NCBI GenBank assembly: GCA_019243595.1
Contig: JAFAUA010000438.1
Location: 1-20,212 of the forward strand
DNA length: 20,212 bases
Direction of reading: 5' to 3'
Origin: Acidimicrobiia bacterium
GTDB taxonomy: Bacteria > Actinomycetota > Acidimicrobiia > Acidimicrobiales > AC-14
Part shown: piece by piece, positions 16,247-20,212 of the stretch
Numbering within the stretch: the first letter of the stretch is position 1
Layout of the letters: each line of letters opens with the position of its first letter
Program-made: the position numbers and the translations under genes
Notes under the pieces: generated by a model
Database searches by the model: none
The model's input: the letters and a program-made list of their open reading frames with translations, nothing else
What the model was told of the DNA's origin: nothing

Positions 16247-16262
16247 AGGCCCCTAGGCCTCT
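16245..16262. terminator. Palindromic hairpin shared by two convergent stop codons
   Basis: AGAGGCC, a CCTA loop and GGCCTCT form a perfect 7-bp stem. It contains part of the PBP stop (16244-16246) and the whole stop of the convergent zinc-ribbon gene (16253-16255). There is no T-run on either side, so it is at best a weak, possibly bidirectional terminator or mRNA 3'-end stabiliser. Confidence 0.4.
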
Positions 16263-16483
16263 GCCTCCTCATGGGGGTATTGGGATCGGCAGGAGAAGCA
16301 CCACAGCTCGACCTCGTCGACGGTCTGCCTCGAGCCGGGCGTGTCCCAGGCCTCGGGAACCACGTAGACGCGGTGGACGGCGACCAGGTCGTCGTCGTCC
16401 CGAGCGCAGTTCTCGCAGGCCCTTTCCGACACTGCGTCGAACAGTAACTCCCGGGTAGGATCTTCAGAACCGCCGGCAGCCAT
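16253..16483 (-). CDS. Small zinc-ribbon-like protein (76 aa)
   Basis: The product has two CxxC pairs, CENC (C23, C26) and CFSC (C62, C65), separated by an acidic and then VHRVYVVPEAWDTPG segment. This is the layout of a small zinc ribbon or rubredoxin-like fold. Similar short proteins with a CxxC...VHRVYV...WCFSCRSQYPHE pattern seem familiar from actinobacterial genomes, but no named family was recognised. The ATG at 16483 gives a natural length; the frame remains open upstream but there it runs antisense to panB. Its start is only 27 bp from the panB start on the other strand, so the panB promoter must lie inside this gene, or this gene's promoter inside panB, or both. Function unknown. Confidence 0.65.
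   Translation of the reverse strand: MAAGGSEDPTRELLFDAVSERACENCARDDDDLVAVHRVYVVPEAWDTPGSRQTVDEVELWCFSCRSQYPHEEAEA
16456..16461 (+). promoter_or_regulatory. Possible -10 element for panB
   Basis: TAGGAT resembles a -10 box and would give a leader of about 43 nt before panB, lying within the divergent zinc-ribbon gene. No good -35 box is visible at the expected distance. Confidence 0.3.
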
Positions 16484-16510
16484 GGGGCGCTGGACGGGAA
16501 GGAGGCAGAC

Positions 16511-17371
16511 ATGCCGACCAATGCGATGACCGCGCCCGCGGTGCGCGCCAGCAAGGGCAGCGGTACGCCGCTTGTGATGGTGACCGCCTACGACGCTCCG
16601 GGAGCCCGCATCGCCGACGAAGCGGGTGTCGACATCATCCTCGTCGGCGACAGCCTGGCGATGGTGGTCCTCGGCTACGAGGACACCCTGCAGGTCACCG
16701 TCGACGACATGGCCCACCATGTGGCGGCCGTCGCCCGGGCCAAGCCCAGGCCGCTGATCGTTGGCGACATGCCGTGGATGAGCTACCACGTGTCCGTCGA
16801 GGACACGGTGCGCAACGCTGCCGCTTTGATGCGGGCCGGCGCCCAGTCGGTCAAGCTCGAAGGCGGGCGCAAGCGCGTCGACATGATCAAGGCGATCGTC
16901 GACGCCGAGATCCCGGTGATGGGCCACATCGGTCTCACGCCGCAGTCGGTCCACGCCCTCGGTGGGTTCAAGGTCCAGGGGAAGCAGGCGGCGGCCGCCG
17001 CAGCGCTCGTCGACGACGCGGTGGCCCTGGCCGACGCCGGCTGCTTCGCGATCGTGCTCGAGGCGGTGCCCGACGGTGTCGCACGCGCGGTGACCGAGGC
17101 TGTTGGGGTACCGACGATCGGCATCGGTGCCGGACCGTGGTGTGACGGCCAGGTGCTCGTGTACCACGACGTGCTCGGCATCGAGGACCGCATTTCGCCG
17201 AAGTTCGTGCGCCGGTACGCCAGCGTGAAGGCCGACTCGGTCGCCGCCCTCTCGGAGTACGCCTCCGACGTGCGGACCGGACGGTTTCCGTCCGAGGACG
17301 AGAGCTATCACCTCAGTGACGACGTCGCCGAGGCCCTCGGCCTCTACGGCGCTGTTACCAAAACGGCCTGA
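16511..17371 (+). CDS. panB: 3-methyl-2-oxobutanoate hydroxymethyltransferase (ketopantoate hydroxymethyltransferase)
   Basis: PanB adds a hydroxymethyl group from methylene-tetrahydrofolate to 2-oxoisovalerate, the first step of pantothenate and CoA synthesis. The 286-residue length is typical. Residues matching the known active site are present: metal ligands D47 in LVGDSLAMV and D86 in VGDMPWMSY, K115 and E117 in VKLEGG, and the catalytic glutamate E184 in VLEAVP. GHIGLTPQ and GIGAGPWCDGQVLVYHDVLG are also family hallmarks. A strong Shine-Dalgarno sequence AAGGAGG lies 6 nt before the ATG, unlike the many leaderless-looking genes in this window. It is divergent from the small zinc-ribbon gene and is followed by the DUF192 gene; no other pantothenate genes are present. 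Confidence 0.97.
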   Translation: MPTNAMTAPAVRASKGSGTPLVMVTAYDAPGARIADEAGVDIILVGDSLAMVVLGYEDTLQVTVDDMAHHVAAVARAKPRPLIVGDMPWMSYHVSVEDTVRNAAALMRAGAQSVKLEGGRKRVDMIKAIVDAEIPVMGHIGLTPQSVHALGGFKVQGKQAAAAAALVDDAVALADAGCFAIVLEAVPDGVARAVTEAVGVPTIGIGAGPWCDGQVLVYHDVLGIEDRISPKFVRRYASVKADSVAALSEYASDVRTGRFPSEDESYHLSDDVAEALGLYGAVTKTA

Positions 17372-17376
17372 ACGCA

Positions 17377-17382
17377 TAGTTT
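17377..17382 (+). promoter_or_regulatory. Putative -10 element of a leaderless DUF192 mRNA
   Basis: TAGTTT fits TANNNT and is followed by 6 nt and the GTG start at 17389, within the 17-nt gap after panB. There is no ribosome-binding sequence, which favours leaderless initiation. Confidence 0.45.
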
Positions 17383-17388
17383 CCCGCC

Positions 17389-17973
17389 GTGCCTCGCGGC
17401 GTCCGCCTGGGATTCGACGAGCGCCGCAACCAGCGGCGGCTGGCGTGGGCGATCGCGGTCGTCTTCGTCCTCGGCCTCCTCTCCTTCATCAGCAAGGGCG
17501 CCGACCAGCCCCGTGATCCGTACCTGAAGCCGGCGACCGGCTCGGCGGCGGTGCCGAGCGTCCTCACCCTGCCAGCGCGCCGGCCGGTGCCGGGCTTCGG
17601 GGAAATCTCCTTGCGGCTGACGAAGGGGCCACAGCTCTGCGCTCTGTTGGCGCAGACCCCGGCCCAGCACGCACAGGGACTGATGGGCCGCACCGACCTC
17701 GCCGGCCACGTCGGGATGCTGTTCGTGTTCGGGTCGGACACCACCGAGTCGTTCTGGATGCGGAACACCCCGATGCCGTTGTCGATCGCGTTCTACGACG
17801 CCGCCGGGTACTTCGTCTCGGCGACCGACATGGCGCCGTGCGCCGACCGCTCGAACTGTCCGACGTACTCGGCGGCGGCCGCCTACCGGTACGCGCTCGA
17901 GGTGCCCCAAGGCGGCCTGTCGGGCATCGGCGGCGGGCCCGGGTCGACGATCACGACCGGCGGAGCCTGCTAG
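17389..17973 (+). CDS. Membrane-anchored DUF192 family protein
   Basis: The 194-residue protein has a basic N-terminus (FDERRNQRRL), one membrane helix at about residues 18-35 (LAWAIAVVFVLGLLSFI), a proline-rich linker, and a DUF192 (COG1430) domain. Family signatures are LMGRTDL (from L98), GMLFVF, FWMRNTPMPLSIAFYD (from F122), the MAPC segment and YRYALEVPQG. The DUF192 fold is a small beta-barrel of unknown biochemical function, usually extracytoplasmic, as the topology here predicts. The domain carries paired cysteines (MAPC and CPTY) that could form a disulfide outside the membrane. It starts with GTG without a Shine-Dalgarno, 6 nt behind TAGTTT. Confidence 0.9.
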   Translation: MPRGVRLGFDERRNQRRLAWAIAVVFVLGLLSFISKGADQPRDPYLKPATGSAAVPSVLTLPARRPVPGFGEISLRLTKGPQLCALLAQTPAQHAQGLMGRTDLAGHVGMLFVFGSDTTESFWMRNTPMPLSIAFYDAAGYFVSATDMAPCADRSNCPTYSAAAAYRYALEVPQGGLSGIGGGPGSTITTGGAC

Positions 17974-18033
17974 TCGCTCGGAGTTCTTGTCATAGGGGCC
18001 TGGGACACTGGTCGGGATGATCGTCGGCTCGAC

Positions 18034-18039
18034 TACCAT
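18034..18039 (+). promoter_or_regulatory. Possible -10 element for the rpsF-ssb-rpsR-rplI operon
   Basis: TACCAT fits TANNNT and lies 82 nt before the rpsF ATG; the start point would be near 18046. No good -35 box is visible. It is supported mainly by its position upstream of a structured leader. Confidence 0.3.
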
Positions 18040-18061
18040 GACCCAGTTCCAGACGAACCCT

Positions 18062-18098
18062 GCCGTGCCATTGGCACGGCCCCGGGCAACGGCCCGGG
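18062..18098 (+). promoter_or_regulatory. Two abutting hairpins in the rpsF leader (candidate ribosomal-protein autoregulatory element)
   Basis: Hairpin 1 (18062-18080) is GCCGTGCC, loop ATT, GGCACGGC, an 8-bp perfect stem. Hairpin 2 (18081-18098) is CCCGGGC, loop AACG, GCCCGGG, a 7-bp perfect stem. No base separates them. The ribosome site GGAGGGAGG (18102-18110) follows directly. S6:S18 feedback through a leader RNA is known for rpsF operons in many bacteria; whether this pair folds into that motif is not established here. Confidence 0.5.
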
Positions 18099-18121
18099 TC
18101 CGGAGGGAGGTGGGCCTGCCC

Positions 18122-18472
18122 ATGCGGCCCTATGAGGTCATGATCATTCTCGACGCCGGCCTGGAGGAAGAGGCCATCCGGTCGGCGATCGACCGTGCTA
18201 CCGAGCTCATCCGCTCACGGGGCGGCAACAACAGCTCCATGGACAAGTGGGGGCGACGTCGGTTCGCCTACGAGCTCAAGCACAAGTGGGAGGGCTACTA
18301 CGTGGTCCTTCGGGCTGAAGCCGAGCCTTCGGTGATGACCGAGCTCGACCGGTCCCTCTTTCTCGCGGATGAGGTGCTCCGCCACAAGGTGATCCGTCTT
18401 CCTGACGACGTCGCGACTGCGGCGCCCAAGGCGGCGACGCCGGCGGCGGGCACGGAAGCGAACGGAGCATAG
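18122..18472 (+). CDS. rpsF: 30S ribosomal protein S6
   Basis: S6 binds S18 on the platform of the 30S subunit. The 116-residue product starts MRPYEVMIILDAGLEE and contains SMDKWGRRRFAYELKHKWEGYYVVLR and the LADEVLRHKVIRL end of the domain, all typical of S6. A short alanine-rich tail follows. The ATG at 18122 is preceded by GGAGGGAGG and matches the family start. An in-frame ATG at 18017 would add 35 residues translated from the leader hairpins and is rejected. It is the first gene of rpsF-ssb-rpsR-rplI. Confidence 0.97.
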   Translation: MRPYEVMIILDAGLEEEAIRSAIDRATELIRSRGGNNSSMDKWGRRRFAYELKHKWEGYYVVLRAEAEPSVMTELDRSLFLADEVLRHKVIRLPDDVATAAPKAATPAAGTEANGA

Positions 18473-18474
18473 AG

Positions 18475-18942
18475 ATGGCAAACGGCAACAACGTCACCGT
18501 CGTGGGCAACGTCACCCGCGACCCCGAGCTGCGGTTCACCGCCACCGGCCAGGCGAAGGCCAACTTCGGCATCGCCGTCAACCGGCGCTGGCAGAACCGC
18601 CAGACCCAGGAGTGGGAAGAGGCCACGTCGTTCTTCAACGTCGTCGCGTGGGGCGACATGGGCGAGAACATCGGTGAGTCGATCCAGAAGGGCGCCCGCG
18701 TGCTCGTCACCGGCCGCCTCGAGCAGCGCTCGTGGGAGACCGAGCAGGGCGAGAAGCGCTCCATCATCGAGATCGTCGCCGATGAGGTCGGCCCCAGCCT
18801 TCGGTGGGCCACGGCGGAGATCAAGAAGAACGACCGGCGCAGCCCGGGTGACGGTGGAGGGGGCGGCGCCAGCCGCCCCGTCGCCAACGAGCCGTCTGAC
18901 GGCGGCGGCGGCGGTTACGAGTACGGCGAGGAGCCCTTCTAA
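18475..18942 (+). CDS. ssb: Single-stranded DNA-binding protein
   Basis: SSB coats single-stranded DNA during replication and repair. The 155-residue product has a typical OB-fold region (residues 1 to about 112: [55 protein letters not shown]). A glycine-rich linker follows, and the protein ends in the acidic tip YGEEPF, which corresponds to the partner-binding DDDxPF tip. It starts 2 nt after rpsF stops, and its ribosome site GGAG lies in the last rpsF codons. Placement between rpsF and rpsR and before dnaB is the standard actinobacterial order. Confidence 0.97.
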   Translation: MANGNNVTVVGNVTRDPELRFTATGQAKANFGIAVNRRWQNRQTQEWEEATSFFNVVAWGDMGENIGESIQKGARVLVTGRLEQRSWETEQGEKRSIIEIVADEVGPSLRWATAEIKKNDRRSPGDGGGGGASRPVANEPSDGGGGGYEYGEEPF

Positions 18943-19484
18943 TGGCGCGCGGTGGTGGTGGTAATGATCGCGGCGACCGGCGTCGGTCGCCCAAAGACAC
19001 AGGCCGGCGCACGGCCAAGAAGAAGGTCTGCATCTTCTGCAGCGAGCACATCAAGTGGGTCGACTACAAGGACGTGAACGTGCTGCGGCGTTTCATGTCC
19101 GACCGGGGCAAGATCCGGGCCCGCCGGGTGTCGGGCAACTGCGCCCAGCACCAGCGCGACGTCGCCGTCGCCATCAAGACGGCGCGTGAGCTCGCCCTGC
19201 TTCCCTACAGCCAGCGCACCGTCGCTGAGCGGGGTGGCGGGCGGGGCCCGCGGGGCCCGCGCGAGGACCGCGGCGATCGCGACGACCGCGGCGACCGTGA
19301 GGACCGCGGGGGTCGCGACGACCGCGGGGGTCGCGACGATCGGTCCGACCGGTCCGAGGTCCCCGGCGGCGAGCCGGACGAGCTGGTGAGTGAGGGCGAA
19401 GGCCTCGAGGAAGCCGTGCTCGAGGAAGAGGGCGCCGCCGGCGCCGCACCGGCTGACGAGATCGACGAAGTCGAGGCACCGTGA
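18942..19484 (+). CDS. rpsR: 30S ribosomal protein S18 with a long repetitive, acidic C-terminal extension
   Basis: The S18 core is at residues 26-92: [26 protein letters not shown], then [35 protein letters not shown]30, C33, C67 and H70 indicate the zinc-binding form. The total length is 180 residues, about twice the usual 75-90. After residue 92 come [10 protein letters not shown], five units of a six-residue repeat of the type (E/D)DRG(D/G)R from residue 108, and then an acidic tail ([15 protein letters not shown]). The reading frame is continuous, and the rplI start overlaps the stop (GTGA), so the extension is not an obvious assembly artefact. The ATG overlaps the ssb stop by 1 nt. Confidence 0.93.
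   Translation: MARGGGGNDRGDRRRSPKDTGRRTAKKKVCIFCSEHIKWVDYKDVNVLRRFMSDRGKIRARRVSGNCAQHQRDVAVAIKTARELALLPYSQRTVAERGGGRGPRGPREDRGDRDDRGDREDRGGRDDRGGRDDRSDRSEVPGGEPDELVSEGEGLEEAVLEEEGAAGAAPADEIDEVEAP
19263..19352 (+). repeat. Five 18-bp degenerate tandem repeats inside rpsR
   Basis: Units start at 19263, 19281, 19299, 19317 and 19335. The typical unit is GACGACCGCGGGGGTCGC, coding DDRGGR; variants code [18 protein letters not shown] and DDRSDR. The 18-nt period keeps the frame, so unit gain or loss would only lengthen or shorten the protein. Confidence 0.85.
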
Positions 19485-19927
19485 GGGTCATCTTGCGGGC
19501 CGACGTGCCTGATGTCGGCCACAAGGGCGACGTCCTCGACGTCGCCGATGGCTACGCCCGCAACTTCCTCGTTCCGCGCGGGCTGGCGATGGCCGCGTCA
19601 ACGGGCGCGCTCGCCCAGGCCGAGTCGATGCGCCGGGCCCGCGCCGTGCGCGACGCCCGCGACCGCGAGGCGGCCGAGGAGATCGCCACCAAGCTCACGC
19701 CGCTCACGATCACCATCCCGGCCCGGGCCGGTGCCGAGGGCCGCCTGTTCGGCTCGGTCACGCCCGCCGACGTGGCGTCCGCCATCGAGTCGCAGTCCGG
19801 GGTCGAGGTCGACCGCAAGCGCCTCCATCTGGACGAACCGATCCGCGCCCTGGGCGCCCATGAGGTACCGCTGCGGTTGCATCCGGAGGTCGAGGTCCGG
19901 CTGAACGTCGAGGTTGTCGCCGAGTAG
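19481..19927 (+). CDS. rplI: 50S ribosomal protein L9
   Basis: The 148-residue product has the normal L9 length. The N-terminal rRNA-binding domain reads [37 protein letters not shown] charged connecting helix follows (residues about 45-75), then the C-terminal domain with [16 protein letters not shown] and [22 protein letters not shown]. The GTG start overlaps the rpsR TGA (GTGA), so translation is coupled. It is the last gene of the ribosomal operon; a 121-bp gap with regulatory signals separates it from dnaB. Confidence 0.97.
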   Translation: MRVILRADVPDVGHKGDVLDVADGYARNFLVPRGLAMAASTGALAQAESMRRARAVRDARDREAAEEIATKLTPLTITIPARAGAEGRLFGSVTPADVASAIESQSGVEVDRKRLHLDEPIRALGAHEVPLRLHPEVEVRLNVEVVAE

Positions 19928-19942
19928 CTGACGTGCCACAAT
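19914..19942 (+). promoter_or_regulatory. Candidate dnaB promoter
   Basis: TTGTCG (19914-19919) and CACAAT (19937-19942) are 17 nt apart and each match the sigma70 consensus at four of six positions. The -35 box lies in the end of rplI. The predicted start falls inside the adjacent LexA-like palindrome. Confidence 0.45.
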
Positions 19943-19963
19943 CGAACGTGTGTTCGGTTGTGG
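19936..19963. promoter_or_regulatory. SOS (LexA) box within a 28-bp dyad upstream of dnaB
   Basis: The core CGAACGTGTGTTCG (19943-19956) matches the Gram-positive LexA operator CGAAC-N4-GTTCG, and the base before it also fits the mycobacterial TCGAAC form. The dyad extends outward through CCACAA and TTGTGG with a single non-Watson-Crick position, giving 12-bp arms around a GTGT centre. Placed over the -10 and start region of a plausible promoter, it would repress transcription when bound. As RNA it could also form a hairpin after rplI, but no U-run follows. Confidence 0.65.
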
Positions 19964-20048
19964 ACGGCGGTCCCCAGCTCTTCCCCGGAAAAAAGGCACT
20001 GTGTCCCGTCGCCGGTCCACAGCGTGATCCGGCAGGGTGAGCGGACTC

Positions 20049-20212
20049 ATGGTTCAGTCAATCGACGACGCCCGGCGCCGGCAGCAGCGCGTGGGTCGGA
20101 TCCCGCCCCACAACCTGGAGGCCGAGGAGTCCCTGCTCGGCGCCATGCTGCTGTCCGGCGACGCCATCGCAGCCGCGGTCAACATCCACCTGAGCGCCGA
20201 GGACTTCTACAA
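20049..20212 (+). CDS. dnaB: Replicative DNA helicase DnaB, N-terminal fragment (runs off the right edge)
   Basis: The 54 visible codons read MVQSIDDARRRQQRVGRIPP, then HNLEAEESLLGAMLLSGDAI and HLSAEDFY. This is the start of the DnaB N-terminal domain (usually xPPxNxEAExSxLGxxL). DnaB is the ring helicase of the replication fork. The ATG at 20049 is preceded by AGGGTGAGCGG, a weak ribosome site. The gene lies 121 bp after rplI and has its own candidate promoter and LexA box. The helicase domain, and any intein common in actinobacterial DnaB, would be outside the window. Confidence 0.95.
   Translation, partial: MVQSIDDARRRQQRVGRIPPHNLEAEESLLGAMLLSGDAIAAAVNIHLSAEDFY

Noticed and set aside
18017..18121. 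Upstream in-frame ATG that would extend S6 by 35 residues
   Set aside because: The added part would be translated from the leader hairpins and the ribosome site, and S6 proteins begin at MRPYEV.
19001..19352. Possible CRISPR-like array in rpsR
   Set aside because: The 18-bp units are contiguous without spacers and keep a coding period of six residues, so they are a coding tandem repeat.
19961..20018. Distant inverted pair TGTGGAC / GTCCACA in the dnaB leader as an attenuator
   Set aside because: Only 7 bp with a loop of more than 40 nt in GC-rich sequence; this can arise by chance and no competing terminator is visible.

Overview
This window reads as chromosomal core sequence from a high-GC actinobacterium. 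Family content points to the phylum: an actinobacterial-type inositol-3-phosphate synthase next to a PadR regulator, DUF5318, a DUF6049 protein beside MurJ, and a cysteine-containing S18. A twitching ATPase and many apparently leaderless starts would fit a deep lineage such as Acidimicrobiia, but that class assignment is inference. Coding density is very high. No rRNA, tRNA, CRISPR array, insertion sequence or prophage was seen.

Left block (1-5824, all minus strand, read right to left): GNAT acetyltransferase, secreted DUF6049 protein, MurJ lipid II flippase, a small single-pass membrane protein, a DegV fatty-acid-binding protein, and the N-terminus of a Ser/Thr protein kinase that runs off the window. 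Starts and stops overlap or nearly touch, so the first five look like one envelope-related operon. The kinase may have its own leaderless promoter.

Centre-left block (5884-9412, plus strand): a class II-type histone-deacetylase-like enzyme, a PilT-type ATPase 5 nt behind it, and a CCA-adding enzyme/HD-domain protein. The CCA gene converges on and overlaps a minus-strand operon (9409-11757) of PadR regulator, inositol-3-phosphate synthase and a SAM methyltransferase. A promoter with an overlapping 12-bp palindrome sits in front of padR.

Centre-right block (11871-16246, plus strand): a DUF5318 zinc-binding protein, two unrecognised polytopic membrane proteins, and a class A penicillin-binding protein with a Pro/Thr-rich tail. 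A small zinc-ribbon gene on the minus strand converges on the PBP gene and diverges from panB.

Right block (16511-20212, plus strand): panB, a membrane-anchored DUF192 protein, then rpsF-ssb-rpsR-rplI with 1-4 nt overlaps or a 2-nt gap, and the start of dnaB. The rpsF leader has two abutting hairpins. The dnaB upstream region has a near-perfect Gram-positive SOS (LexA) box placed over a plausible promoter.

The most interesting points are the LexA box before dnaB, a roughly 90-residue repetitive acidic/RGD-like extension on S18, the two orphan membrane proteins between DUF5318 and the PBP, and a gene order that joins two clusters which flank oriC on opposite sides in Mycobacterium tuberculosis.
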